From: Temnothorax longispinosus
Lineage: Eukaryota > Arthropoda > Insecta > Hymenoptera > Formicidae
Assembly: GCF_030848805.1 (NCBI RefSeq)
Contig: NC_092366.1
Coordinates: forward strand, 4,216,001-4,280,000
DNA: 64,000 bases
Direction: 5' to 3'
The translations under genes were made by a program, and so were the position numbers. Numbering within the stretch: position 1 is the stretch's first letter; the number at the start of each line of letters is the position of its first letter. The notes under the pieces are model-generated. The model was given only the letters and a program-made list of their open reading frames with translations, was not told the DNA's origin and made no database searches. This document shows, in pieces, positions 35,601 through 50,800 of this stretch.

Positions 35601-38600
35601 TCGCACGTTTCAGTCAAAAGGTCTTATTAAAAAAAGTTATTGGCAAATTAGTACGATGCACGCAGAATAATCTCGTATGTAACAAATTCTCCATGCATTT
35701 CTCCGCAACGTCCGTTTCATAAAATGCACGCCAGCATTTTCCGCCCGGATTTCATAGATTGTCGATCGAGCACGTGCGTTCGATTTCAAAGGAGGACGGC
35801 GCAGGTGCGCGGTTTGTATTAGTATAGTTTCCTGTTTCGCGACGCAAAGAATTTTTACAACTTGCGTATAAATGAAAATGAAACCGTAATATAGCTTGCG
35901 CTTCCGTTAACTTCGCCATGTTCGGGATATCCCGCGGACTTGCATCGGCATCGCGTTTCGCGATAAATAACTAAAAACTATTTTTGCATCGTCGAGTAAA
36001 CGTATATGCGTGCGTATATGTATGTCGTAGCGAGAGCGATGGATGTTGGAGGTACATGTAAATGTTCTGTAAACGGGGTGATGATGGGCACGCGCGCGCG
36101 CGTGTGTTTGTCAGAGAGAGAAACGGAGAACGCGATGAGATTCTGTGTATTTCACGGTAACCGCGTTAAACAAACATCGACGAGGAGCTACATGCCGAGT
36201 GATTGCGTCGGGATCACTACAGCTGTCGCAATTGCGCGCGCCCGATTGGCCGTCCCATTGCGATCTACTTTACACACGATGAGCAGGTGCCGGCAGTCGG
36301 CGACTTGTCCGCAAATAATTCGCGCCGCGATATCTCCGGGACATATCGCCGAATGCGGTAATTGCGGTAGCTCGAGCTTCTATAACCGTAAAGCGAGCGA
36401 GCGGTTTTGATAAAGAAGACACGAGTCTCTGAAAAGACATGAACTAAATATTCAAACGAGACGTATATAGTCTGGAATTGTTTTGTAGGAATGTTGAAAT
36501 AGAAATGCAGTATTAATAAAAAAATTCTAACCCGAAATATTCTATAATATATCGGTTTTATTTCAAATAACAAGATTGTATTTGTAACAGCGAACTTTAT
36601 AAATAATAGATGTATGTACATTTTCCGAGCTTCCGAGCGGGATTTGATTACTATCCACGTTCACATTTTATTTGTCTAGATTCTTTTTTTAACTTGTCAT
36701 TAAAACTTGATCGCCTGACAGGATCTCTCCAAAATTTTTGTTCACTGAGATTTCTATAAAAATTTCATAGAATTAATCGGATAAAATGGGAATAACGTGT
36801 GTTGCAGAAATAAAAATCTGAAAAAATCTTCTACCTAACGACAATAACATTCTATACTTGACCGTAAATAAAGTTCTGTACTTGCTTTAAGCGTGTTACG
36901 CATCATGACAAAATGACAGAATTCTGCATTTAAATTTTGAATGAGCCAGTCATCATCGGCAGTGAATTAAACGCAATTGCTTATCGCGAACGCAAGGAGA
37001 CACGATTGCAAATTGGAGTTCAATTCACTGAAGACTGTAACGCGGATGAGATCGGACAATGTGCAAGTTATCTTATCGCTGATCCGGGGAGAACGGACGT
37101 GTGAGAAAAAAGGTGCGACGGAGAAAGGAACGGAGGCGGACAAAGACTTTCGATATCGCGTCAGAGCACTGCAGTCTAATTGGTTTAAAGCACGGACAAT
37201 AAGCTACTGGTAACTCATAACATCAGCACTTTGTTCAATAAAGCCTAACGGTGCAATTTTGTCTTTAAATCGTGCGATATTGCGATATTAAAAATCATTT
37301 ACGTATAAAACATTAGTTACGAGTGATTTGGTTGCGATAATTCTATTAATTTATTTATTTGAGCCAGCTCTCAAAAATGCTAAATAGAATATAAATTATA
37401 CAAAGCATATACGGAAAAAGAACGGTTTTGCTGAAATATATGAAAATTAGGCCAGTTACAGACCTGAAAATAATTATGTTAAACTATCAAAATAATTATG
37501 CAGGACGCTCAAGCATGATGATAATGCTGCGAAAAGTTTTGACATTCTAGCAACCAGCTTGAGCGTCCAACGTAATTACTTAGATGGCTTAATATAATTA
37601 TTTTCAGGTCTGTATTTAGCTAAATTTTTTAATACTTTAGCAAAACCGTCCTGTAAATAAATAAATACAAAATAATACACGACACATATATTATTATAAT
37701 TATATCAGAGAAATCAACGATCACAATCAATGAATCAATAATAATAATTATTGATTATGATTAATTTTTCGATTATATTTTAAATTATAAAATTGTGCAT
37801 TAGTTACACCAAAGAGACAACTTGTTAGTTAATCTCGAAATTCTTTATTAATTTACTTATTATATGAACCGTGCGAACTAAGTGATTTTGCAGTTATCTC
37901 TGTGTGCACTATATTATCTGCTGTAAATCTACCGATCGAAATCGATAGTGATACGTTGTACTTGTGAAAGGCGACGAGATTCGTGACGAGCTGTTGCAAG
38001 CCGCCCTCGTTGCAATTTAGCCTCGTCCTAGAATCAAGGATCCGTGGATCCAGTCAGTTTGCAAACGGGGAAGGGAGAAACGGAGGTTTTTTATTTAAAC
38101 AATTGCAAATAAGGTTACAGTGTAATATTTTTTTACACGTCGCGATATGTGATATTAAATGCATTTTTAGATTATATATATATTTTTTTTAGAATAATTG
38201 TTTAATTAAGAATAAGTATTAAGAAAATTATAATAATTATAGTAATGTTATTAATTGACTTTGGTCGCGATTATTCGACGTATAAACAATAATGATTATA
38301 CAAAGTTTAGCTCTTATAAATTATACTCATTAACGAAGAATTTTTAATTCGCAGAAGTCTAATCCTTATCGCTTATAACGATTCAAAATTTCTTACATTT
38401 CAAAAATAACACTTTTGTTGTCAGAACTGTGTTGATTAAGGAAACGCTGATAGAAATAAGACATAAATATAAGTGGACCTTTGCTTTGAATTTTTTATCG
38501 AATCTTATTATCCGAGTTTGCGATAAAACTAGACAGAAAGAGAAATGGAAACCAGATTAAGAGGGCAATAGACTATAAAGGCACTTATAATGTTTCTAAT

Positions 38601-41600
38601 GTGACACGTGACGCATGTACTTGGAATCCGATACAGATACTCCGAAGTTACATGAAATGTTGTATAGTTTGCATTAGCCGCACCATTTTCACGATGTGTC
38701 GTATCAACATAACGATATGCAGGCGACAGTAGAGTTTCGCGCGGAGCTGAAACGATATTTCGGAATATTTCATCCACGACGTTTCTCGATATATCCGTAA
38801 TAACTACGCATATCTGAAAATATATCAGGTGTGTATTTGTAGTTATATTTAGTGTGTGTATTCTGCTTTTTCGAACGATATTCTATCCTGATGAATATTA
38901 AATATCAGTTATACAAGTTAGAAATAATAAAAAAATTTACAGTGGATTTTTACAAAAATATTCTATACCTTAAAATATAGTTGTGCTTGTGTTTTGTATT
39001 TATTTCTGGCAAACCGTGGATATTATAAAATGAGAAATGTAATCTTTTACCTACAAGTAAATGCATTTAGTTGGAGATAATTTAATTTTCGAGCACGGTT
39101 TCACAATTCGAAATTGATATCTTTACTATGATGTGAAATCATCATCGAAGTTTGTGAAAGACAAAACTTTTTTAAGTTATCTTTTTATGTACCATAGCGT
39201 GTCACTAATTCATTATGTATATATTTGTGAGAATTTAGTTTAAAATTAGCCAAGATAACGTATCGGAAAAATGTATAGTTTTATTTAAAAATAGTTTTCT
39301 TTTAACTACTTCTTGATGGAGACAAAAAATATTTAGGTATATATATATATTCATATTTTAAATATGAATATTTGACGTTTAAGACTCGATGAAAGGTCTA
39401 GTCGCTTCTTACAAACTAAAGTAAGATACCGTATAAGAATTTTTCACTGACAGACGCATTGTAAATGTTTCAAAAAGAAAATTCAAAGGTCGCGACAGCA
39501 CGTAATCAAAGAAAAGCGGAAGCAAGAACACGGGTCATAGGGTGACGGGGCGGGAAGAAAGGGAGAAGGAAAAAGCCGCTCACGAAGCATTAACGAAGAA
39601 AGCTTTCGAGCGGACGGTTAAGAGTTGGGTGGAATTTATGGCCGCGCCGAATTACCGACGTAAAGCAGCAGCCGCGTAGCGAAAGGAGGAAATCAATTCG
39701 AAAGTCCTTCTTCGTTTTTGCCCGGGAGAAAGAGACAGGCGAGCCGCCGCGCCGGAAGTCGCAAATCTGTCGTCACCTGCAAACCGAACACCAACGGGGG
39801 CACGATCTATCGATAAGACGCGTAATTCTAGAGGAAAAAATGAAAGCGAAAAGAAGAGCGAGAGACGCGCGCCGCTGTGGATCCATTTTTAAAGTTCGCT
39901 AACTCCAGAGGCAGCTGGCGAAACGGTCGGTGACATTGTCGGATTTATGTACGGTGTCCCGGACCGTTACCGGATGTTCTTTCAGTTAGATGTGCCAAAG
40001 GTTGCTCTGGAGAATGCTCTGGGGACCGTTTTGTTGTTACGAAACGTGAATTTCCGTCAACGCGGCGGAGAACGCAAAGTCAAACAGATTGAAATAAAAA
40101 ACTTTTCACCGTGTGTATGTATTAATGTTGAAATTTAAAACATATTTTACGCTTGAAAATGTATTAATGTCGGGAGTGGACAAATTTTAATTTTAACATG
40201 TTGCGAGTATATCAAAGTTTTTGGTGTATGGCTGAGAGAATTTCCAGCAAATAACCAAATCGCGATAACCCGGTGAACAGATAACGAACTGTTTTGCAGT
40301 TGATCTCAACTACACTTTGTCTTAACAGCGGACTTAATTTATGACTCCAAACTATCAAGATATATTAACACAATTTACGAAGTTGCCACATGAGAAGTCT
40401 CGACAAACTTTTACTGCGCGCAAAACTTGAAAATAACTTATATATCCCATAGAGATTGTTTATAAGATATCATAATGAATACATACTGGAAGAGAAAGCT
40501 GTCAAAAGCATCTAAACAGAAACCGGAAAAAAATCTGGCGCCGTGTTTATAACGATGGGACACGCACGATATGAACTGGTTTAATTAGGACCATATGCCG
40601 ATCCCCCCCGCGTGATGGTGCCAAAAAAAGCACATTCGGCTGGCGGGGAATTCGGATTTTCGATGAGCCTGTTTTTGCAGCGCGGAACAACAATCTGCCG
40701 GATTTTCCCGTGATCGCGGTATCGATCTGCGAATAGGGATCGCGCCAAGCCGAGCGTGAAGATAATCGTTTTGTCCGTTAGACAACCTCTGTCGGTTCCC
40801 CCGAGCTATACATTGGTTGGCACGGAAACCCGTGCCAAAAAGTGGAGGCTAAACTGCACCCTACGGTGGCACAGATTTTCACTGAATCTCTCTCTCTTTC
40901 TCTCGCTAATCGATCGCTCTTACGGCCGTTACCCCGTCACGTGGAAAGCGAATTGTTCGACTACTGTCATACGATGACATGTTAACGGTACAGTCGCGTT
41001 TTGTACACACTGGTGACTGTAAAGATCCATTAGAGCACGAAGAGTAATGCGACAACAAGGTATATACAATGGAGTACGCGCGGCGGAATTTTCAGAAAAA
41101 CGCTCGGAATATTCGATTAATCTTCCACGATCCTTGGAAATTAATCTCCGGAAATTATCTCTCAGCGAAGCGAATTATTTAAATATTTAGCCACGCAAGA
41201 AAAAGGGCTATTCTTGGAAAATTACATTGTTGCGATTATTCGTTGAATTCTCTTAGAAGGTAATAAGGTTATATAGTAACCGAATAGCCAGAAGCAATTA
41301 TAAATAACTAATAATATAAATAAAAAACGTGAATTCAAATTCGCCGACGAACATGACTTTTCGTTTGAACTTTCATTGGAGAAAGATCGATTTTAAAATG
41401 TATTCAGAAATCCAGTATATATTAAAATTCGATATGTCAGAAACGTATATCACTGTGCCACTGTCACATCGTAATTGGTATGTCGCAGGAAATCACGGGA
41501 GATTCTCTCAGCGGCGAGTGAAAGTGAGGCTGCTGTTAAAGCTTCGTGCAATAACAACTTCGGTGATTCGAGACAATATCGTGTTCAGACGGATTACGTT

Positions 41601-44600
41601 CAGTTGCATCCGCGCACATAAATTATCCCGCACTCGTTGCACTCGCGATATGAGAATAAGGAAGTTATTCTTTCACTTTTCCCACATCCGCGCGGTTTCT
41701 TACCACATAAATTACGCCGTAAGAAAACAATTCTTCCATGTTTGAATGCGCTCGTTCGCATCGCGCGATAATTACCGCCCGTTCGCGTGAAATCATATTA
41801 ATTGTTATACCCAGCGGCTTTCATGTGAGGATAAGAACGTGTAATCTTTCTCGTATATTGTGCGACATAAATAACGCCCAAAAACACTTAAGAATTTATT
41901 TTATATTAGGTGTTTTAGAGAATAGGACAGGACAGGTGGATCGTGTCTATGATTTGTGAGATTTACTTCAAATAAGAAAATGTAAAATTTATAGATTATG
42001 CATTTTTCGTCTGCCATTGTCCATATGTTATTTCCTAGTATTAATGTAATCTACGTAAACATATATGAAACGGGATTTTTTCGAGAAAGACTCAAGTTCG
42101 TCCATAAAAATAACAAATAATTACTTTTTATTTGTTAGAAATAAATACTCTACATGCCAATTCAGATATTAACAAATATTATATGCGATTATTACATGCA
42201 AGAAATGCTACATATGAGAATTTTAATTATTACTAAATTTTTTTATTGCCATGTACTTTCCTAGATTCTCGAGACAAATTGTAGGTACTGCATTTTTATC
42301 GAACACATTATCACAACGAAATCTCGTTACAACCTTTTCTGAATTTTTTTCAGATGAACTAAATCTTTTCACGTTAACCCTAATGGAAGGCGGGAAGGAA
42401 GAGAATTCGTCACTGTCGGAAATGACGTTTTCTCTCCTTTCTTCTTCCCCCTCGACAAGGTATCATCGCATATCGAACATCAGATCCACCCACGTTTCGT
42501 TTACTCTAGTTTTGCTGAAATAGCGTACTTTTCTTCATCGATCATTCTTGCATTTTGCTCCCTCTTTTCCTCTCGTCTACAAGACCAGAGGTCGAGGTTA
42601 ACCTGCCGATCGTCCTCAAATTACTCCGACTTTTATCGTTTTGGCGACCTCGTAACCAGCAACAAATTTAAAGAGTCCTTAATATCCTAAATATAATAAG
42701 AGGCTTTTCGGGGAATATCTTCGGTGAATATCAAACAATATATAGAAATTTTATTTTAAGATTGTTATTTCTTATGTTCTATTAAATAAAGAAAATTAGA
42801 TACTAATGTAATATACTTGCTTATACTTAATTTATTGATTTCAAAGACTAAAACTTAATTTTTTAAGAAGATTCTGGTATGTGTCAATATTCTTTTTTCG
42901 TTCCATAGTGTCTTTATTCTTTTATATTTGATGGCTTTTTTCTGGGACATTTACAACTGCTTTCTTTTATTTATAAGTTAAAGTCATAAATTAAAAAATA
43001 AATTATAATTTAATAGACAAAAATTCCCGGATCAGTTCGACACTCCGCGCATTAGCTATATCTGATTTCACATTGCGATTTCACGGCTTCTCGCGTTTCC
43101 TCATATCGCTTATCCAGCTTGGTATGGTTTTCAAAAAGAAGTATTTTTATACCGGTGCAGCGGTGATCTCCTTCGCCTCGTCACCCTTTCCGACGAAAAA
43201 TTTGCAGTTTTAGTCTCGTCTAGCGATGACGTAAGCGCCGTCGTAATTCGCGGCCGCGCGCGATGACGTACGGATTTCCTGATGGTCGTCGGTGCTTTTG
43301 TGACGCGCGTGGCGGAAATCGATATCTAGCACGAGGAGTGCTTAGTTGGTCGCGATTTCCCACGACACGCGATATACCTTGATCGATAAAAGGTTAGGAT
43401 TGCGTTCGAAATTTGTGGCAAATAAAAATAACGGTAATTTTTTGGGTATAATTTTATTGACAAAGACGAATACGCCAAACGGAAATTACATCTCCAGTCA
43501 TAAATTTTACATTAAACCATAAAGGATAAATTGTACAAATATTTTTCTTGGAAAGTGCGTTAAATATTAAATTGGCGTGCCTGATAATAATTGCATTCCT
43601 TTTTTGGCGACGTTATACATAAATAAGCAAACAAGAACGATTGCCTTTGAAAGGATATGTGATGCATGGAAACAGATTAGGAAAGAGTAAAATTTAATGA
43701 ACCGCGATGCATTATTTTAGCGCTCTCGGAAGCGCGATATTATTTTCATGCGATTCGACCGATGCGATGCGGGGTATAAGGGGAGATGCAGCGTCATCAC
43801 AACCGGGAGAACGATACAGCGGTTGATTTTAATAGTCGCAACCGCTGCAATTTTTTCGCACATTTATATGCCGTGTGTCTTTTAGTATCCGTTAGTGATC
43901 AAACGGTCCTATGCTATGTGGAGCACGAGCGCGAGTTTATAGCCACCCTGTATATAACGGTGGCGTCGGGCATGAGTCACATCCGACGCAGCCCTCTCTC
44001 GTATTATCTTCTTTCATCTTGCTTCTCCTTCACTTTCCTTAGAGCTCTTATAACTCGCTATTGCCTCCATTTCTCTCATCTTTTCTCATTTCGGTGCTTT
44101 CACTCTCTCTTGCTCTTTCTCCTTCTTTCCATCCCGTCTCCTCTCTCTCTCTCTCTCTCTCTTTCCTCTTCGTTATTTTCTTTCAGTTTTCTCTATTTAA
44201 TTTTATTTGTTATACGTTAACGCATTCACATTTTTTACAGCACTTATTTTCTTAAAACTAAAATATTTTAGAAATTATTCTTGCCCAACATAAGTTATTT
44301 ACGAGTCATTTTATTTTTATTGTTGCAAGACCGTTTTTAAATAGTATATCATTAATTTATGAATACCTGAAATTGACACAATTTTGGACAAATATTTTCT
44401 TCGTTGTGCCAACCTCCGTTTGGCAACAGTCGGAATCAAGGAAGGGATTTATGTAACTTAAAGTTCCTACGAGAATGCCAAATAATTTTTTAAATCAGAA
44501 ATACATCGATTTGCGTTAAAATGAGATATTTATGGTATACATGAGATGTTACATAAAACATTTTTCTGATAAATGTAATTTTTTTGTAAATATATTCAGT

Positions 44601-44756
44601 GGACGGATGGTAGTCGAGATGGTCAAAATATTATAAATTAAAAAGGCTGAAAATGTCAAAAGAAAAAGGATCAGGTGACACATTATAAATCTGAATTCAA
44701 ATTTTAATTAAGATAAAATTATATGCTGTGAATATAAAAGAATTCTGTAAGAATTT

Positions 44757-44828
<72 letters not shown>

Positions 44829-47800
44829 TATCGATCTGCGTCGCATACATAATCGCGATATATGTGTAAAGGTCCATGTATATAGAAAAGATCACGCGGG
44901 TGACGTGACGGGGTGACGATTTCGCGCGAGGATGAGATAAACTTGAGAGCCGGATCTCGATAATGCCCGCCGGCATCGTAATTTATCCCGATTCTCGCAC
45001 TTCAGAACGTCGTTTCTCCTACGTTAAATATAGGCGACCCGGCACACGACTCGGCCGAGAGATCTAACCGTATTTCGACGTACTCTATTCCATGTATTTT
45101 CTGCCGCCACGATTTAGAGGGGCCTATCCCTATATGACCAAGGCAGCACACACCTCCATTCGCCCAGGAGGGAAGGTCGGAATGTAACCGTACGAAACGA
45201 TCCCGGAGGAGTGTCGGTCCCGAAGGGCACAGTTCGTACAGTAGCGCGCAAAAGTTTCGGCTCTCGTATAGCGAGAAATACAATTTTCGTATTAAATTGA
45301 GATTATATAAAATATACATGACATGAATTTATCGGATAAGATTTCTGGTATTTGAATTTATAAATATTCCTTGAGTATGAGTTGCCTCACTTTTATTCAC
45401 AGTTTTTATTATCGCCATATTCGGTACTGCAATGCAATCCGTTTGTACCGTTAAAATTTAAATATTAATACTTTAACCGATTATTTCTCCCTCCCGTCTC
45501 CCTTTTTTCGCTCTGTTTTGTTTCCTTCTTCTTTCTTTCTATTTTATTTATTAAACAATATAATGATCAATTATTATTTAATAATTGTATATATCATGAA
45601 ATAAATTTAAAAAATAATCCAAAACATAAAGAGTACAAGAATAAACTGTGCTAGACAAATAAGTTGCTATATGCCGATTTTGGAGTTGAGTGCTTTTTGA
45701 ATTCATTGCTCTCAAAATACATCACTGCTGAATTTTTGGTTAACTGCTTATCTTAAAAACCTACTAGACAGTGTGGCGATGTTATACGTATACAAGAAGG
45801 AAAAATCTTTATTCTTTATATAGTTGAACAAAATATGTATTTAATCTGATTTCTTTATTACGATGTTTGAATAATTTCAAGTGGAGCGATACCACTATTT
45901 GGCTGTTAGACATTCAAACTATCAATATTTACATTCTAACAAAGATTCACAGTTCACTCTTCGACCTTCTTCGAATGCTTCTCGATGGCATAGATGTTAT
46001 GCCGTCGTATTCAGTAATATACGCTCTAAAGTACCGTGCGGACACGATGAGACTTCAGATCAGATCAGCGCGACAAAATTTCATACTGCGATATTTTAAA
46101 GTAGAAGGATTTACTTATAGATGCAAACTTTGTCGTGCAGTTGTTGGGTTTTCAAAATTGAAAGCACATTTAATTCATTCTCACAAAATTTTTAGACTAA
46201 ATTGGCAATAAAGGTAAAGATATCAATAGCATACCTGGGCGGAACTTCGACGTTACATAGGATGGAGATAGATTTCAAAATGATAAGATTTGTAATAAAT
46301 TTCTTTTGAGTGCGTATAAAAGATACAACTTTAGAGTAACATTTGATATGTCGTCATCCGTCAATATTATAATAGAAGAAATATAGAAAGAAGTTGAATA
46401 TATGCGGATATGGCTATGGCCACATTTCGACACATCAAAGAATCAGGTAAAATGCAAAATGTGCCATAAAATGTTTAGTATATAATATATATATAAAGTA
46501 AATGCCATATCGCAGGACTTGTTCGATTATGATAAATGAAAGCATTCAAGAAAGTATTATAAGAAACAGTAATAATTACAACATTAAAACAATCATCAAC
46601 TGAAGAATATAATGCTGGTATTTCTCATCAGATTGGTATATACATATATTCGCAAGCTTCAAAAACTCAAGAAAATGACAATGGTAAATATTACGAATAT
46701 TATGTTTTATTTTCCTTCAGTTCATATATTTACTTATATATAACGAAGTCATAAGAAATTGAATATTTAGTGTTTGTCATAAGAATTATATGGCACTGGT
46801 ATATATTTCTCATCATCGGACTACTGCATATTTGCAAGCTGAAGACATTAAAAAAAATGACAATGACCGCATCACTCGTTCGATTATGGCATAAATGAGA
46901 GAAGTCAAGATAGTACTAGAAGAAATATTATACTTATAACAATAACAATCATCAACTGAAGAATATAATGCTGATATTTCTCATCAGATTGGTATATATT
47001 AATTCGCAAGCTTCAAAAACTCAAGAAAATGACAATGGTAAATATTACGAATATCATTTTCCTTCAAAATTTACTTACAACAAAGTCATAAGAAATTGAA
47101 TATTTAGTATTTTGTTTATCATAAGAATTATAAATATTTGAGTCTGATATTTAAAATGTATGTTTTAATAAAAGTTAAAAAATACTTGAGTCAAATAATT
47201 CTATTTAGTCGATATTAAGATCCAACGCTTCTTTACTGTTATCTAATTCTAATTTATGTGATCATCAAATTTACTATTTAAATATTCAATAATTGATGAA
47301 AATTTTCATAATTATTATTAGCCATTCTCCAATAAAATAATATTTGAGTCTGATGGTTATACGATTGTTAGGATATTTCGATAATGAGAGTCCTTGTTTC
47401 GGTCCAGTAATAAAATAGTGTATTGATTGAAATTTTATTATGTAGCATTAATTACACAAATACACATTTTATTTTAATTGCTTTGTATGCGTATGCAGGT
47501 TCAACTTCAGCGTTATATGCATGGTTTATGACAGAGTTCTGGATTTTGAAGACAATACATTAAATAGCATCGGCAATCCTAATATCTTAAATGAGCTGTA
47601 ATTGATGAATAAACAGACGCATCACTGCAAATCCGTAAGTGTGTTATTTTAACTGAAGCTCTTAATTCTTCATATTTCTTGCGTTTTAAATCACGTCATT
47701 TAATACGATTGAACGTACGTATTAACTTTTAATTTAATACGATTAAATGCGTTAATGTAATATGCAACGAAACATGTAAGACGCAGTCAAATGTGTCATT

Positions 47801-50800
47801 TTTAGACTTTTATACGTGTAGAAATAACACACTTGGATTTATAGTGATTTGACGTGTTAGATATCAACTTTTTTACAAACATAATTTACTAGTTGTTTTA
47901 TTAAATATTTCTTATTTAAATTAATATTGCTAATAGTTGAATTTCTTCTACATTTTTTCTGCAGGATATTTCAGTGAAAATTAATTATACGTCCAGATAT
48001 TTTGTCTTGATATTAAAATTTAAAAAGAATAATAATCCTGTATCTGTATTATTTATCTCAAGTAAAATCCGTCGTGCAAAATTTGTAGAAATAATCTTTA
48101 AATATTCTGAAATTAATTAAAAATTATTAATGTACTTTAGCTATTCGCATTTTTTTTTTAAGTTGATGTACGATAAACTGTGGAATAAATAACGCGAAGT
48201 GGACGCATTTTTATGAATAAGATGGCATTAACATTAACAAAAACATGATGGTTTATTTATTTAACCCATAATCAATCAAAAATATACAGATTTATCTTAT
48301 AATGATCTAAATATTTAGTTAGCATTCTTCTTGTCTATCAGCAATCGTTTGTATTAATCGATTTGAAAAAAATTTATACGCCAACTCTAATGATATTTTA
48401 TGGATTATTGGATGTCTTAGTATGTATATTCAGATCTATTGTAATATATGTAATCGAACTTTTATCTATATTTCGCTACTTTGAGAAATTCGTCAGTGAT
48501 ATTAATACAATAATGCTTTTTGCTATAAATAATAATCTATGAATTAATTGTAGTATGGAAAATTAATGTTCATTAATACTGTTAAATTAAGGTACTGTTG
48601 TGGCATGATAAGTAGGTATGTGGCTATGATAAAAATGTTGCTGCACGTATAAATAAACTTAAGGGGGGCACAGCCGTTATTTTTATGAAATCGGCTAAAA
48701 CAACAAAATTGCGAATATGGCAATAACAAATTAGCAATAAATAAAACACTAAATTTATGTCTACGTTCTATTCGATTGTACTGCAGTGGCCGTGCTAACT
48801 TAATAGACGTGAACGCTCCGTGTAGTAGATTAATTGTTTTAATTAAAGGATTTTGCGCATTAGCCGGCGTTTTGGCTCGTTGACGTTAACCTGTGCTAGA
48901 CATTAAACGAAAACTGCATGTTCTCTTTAGCAACAAATATTTAAAAAACTCACTGCAATTTAGAATACTATAGTATCGTACATATATTTTCTCAACACAA
49001 GTTAATTAGTACTGTCGCGATGTTAACGTTCACGCATTCGTGAGGATTCCGTTTTTCTCTTATACGGCATCGCGGAAAACCATTCGCGGCATCGATTCGC
49101 CGTTCATATTATGATCCAGAATCCGCACGTCGGATCTGATCTCGCCCATTACAGACGAGAACACAGTAATAGGACCTGCGTTCGACTCGCGATTCCGAAA
49201 GCTCGCGCCGTCGTCTTCGATGGATTAAGCTTTAAGGTGCGATTTCATTGACGCTAGAAACCAGCGGCAGCGTCAAGAAAATGTAGTGGGGGAAGAAGTT
49301 CAGACCGTCTCAACTTTTTAGCGTACCGCAAAATTCAACGAAACTTCTTCCCCCACTACATTTTCTTGACGCTGCCGCTGGTTTCTAGCGTCAATGAAAT
49401 CGCACCTTTATTTCCCGCTTGATACTTACTCGCTGTATATTCGCTTGTATACTGGGGGTCCATTCGGATAGGGTCTGAACGGCGAAACGGTCCGATCCAG
49501 AAATCCTCCAGAAGCAAGCGTGTTCCAGCGCGAAGCAGAGGGAGGAAATTTCATTTTGGATTCGACACTCCGCCGTCTCGGCCCCAAAGCGGCGCGGGCG
49601 TGGGAAAGGGTGGATAATTTAAGCGCCAGAGAGATCGAAGCGAGTCGATAACCCGCGCCGCGCGACATTTTATCGCCGTAACGTGAACGGCGCTTTTAAC
49701 GCGCGAAACGTTTGTACGCAAAGTTGCTCCCGTTATCTTCTTCTTCTTCTTCCTCTCGCGATCTCTTATATTCTTGTACACCTAAAATTACGGGGACGGG
49801 AGACGTGATAAAAGTAAATCTTTAATTTGTTGAGCTAAGTTCTGATGATGGAATATCCTAGAAATTTCATGCAGTAGCGGAACATATTACATTTCTCTTT
49901 ATTTTCGACATTTTATTATTTCGGATTTCTCCTACCAGCGACCGCTTGAAATAGTACGAAGTACGGTATTATGCATCAGATCTCCGACAGGGTACTATAA
50001 TATTTATAGTAACAGCGGTTTACATACAACCCGTGTAATAGCGGAATATCGCGGAATAAGCGTGCGAATTTATACCAAGTGGCTCGCGAGAGGCTCGAAA
50101 TAAATCCGATCACGTCACTCGATCTCCAAACCGAAATTACCGTCCACGTCTATCTAGCTCTCTTTACTGCAGCCCGGTAACGGTCCCTCGCGCGCTCCCC
50201 CGTTATTTTCTCTCTGGATATCTCGCCGGTAACATGACTATGGTATAACGTGGAGCGAACGTCTCGCGCGATGCCAGACCGGTCTCGGGATATAGTCGGG
50301 CATTCTTTCGCATAGTGATCTTCTACACGTTCGACAACTTTCTACAGGGTGTTTCGTAAGATCCACACTGAAGGAAAGTGCTCCTCAACAAGTTCGTATA
50401 TAGACAGCTGTGCTTAGCTAAACATTCAAAGCGAAACGCGATTAGAGTTATCTGACCTTTACCGAATCTCTTTTCCCTATTAGATTGTTAAATATCTTTC
50501 ATATTCTAAATTTCTATACTCGATACTTTGTAATAGTCATACTGCATGTCACAAATAATAAAAGATATGTATCTCTTTGTTGCAGATTTTTTATTTTACT
50601 GAAAAATTTATTTTTTATATGATATTAACTGATTTAAATCGCGACATATTCACAAATCGGAAAAAACAATGTCGACATTGCTTTCATTACGCTACGTGTA
50701 GGCGTTTTGCAAGAAAATAATGGATGATCATGATGGACGAGAGATTTGAAAGAATTAAACGTGTTATATAACATTATATAACTAGAGTGAATCCTGGAAA

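Larger units (their letters stand above)
37651..45860. other. UBL3 intron 1, part 2
   Basis: AT-rich non-coding DNA with CpG-richer patches (for example 39500-39930 and 43040-43340), CT-rich DNA (44100-44165) and a long GA tract (44759-44822). No supported gene. A high-complexity minus-strand ORF at 45002-45319 is noted separately. Confidence 0.5.

Noticed and set aside
41329..41745. 138-codon ORF in the UBL3 intron
   Set aside because: No motif, basic AT-biased composition and no splice context; consistent with chance in low-stop sequence.
43786..44220. 144-codon ORF
   Set aside because: Its second half is a translation of CT-rich repeats (Leu/Ser/Phe).
44728..44976. Arg-Glu and Ser-Leu repeat ORFs
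   Set aside because: Translations of the GA microsatellite on either strand.
50340..50400. ACAGGGTGTTTCGTAAG, similar to ends of dispersed insect repeats
   Set aside because: Too short and no matching second end seen, so not annotated as an element.
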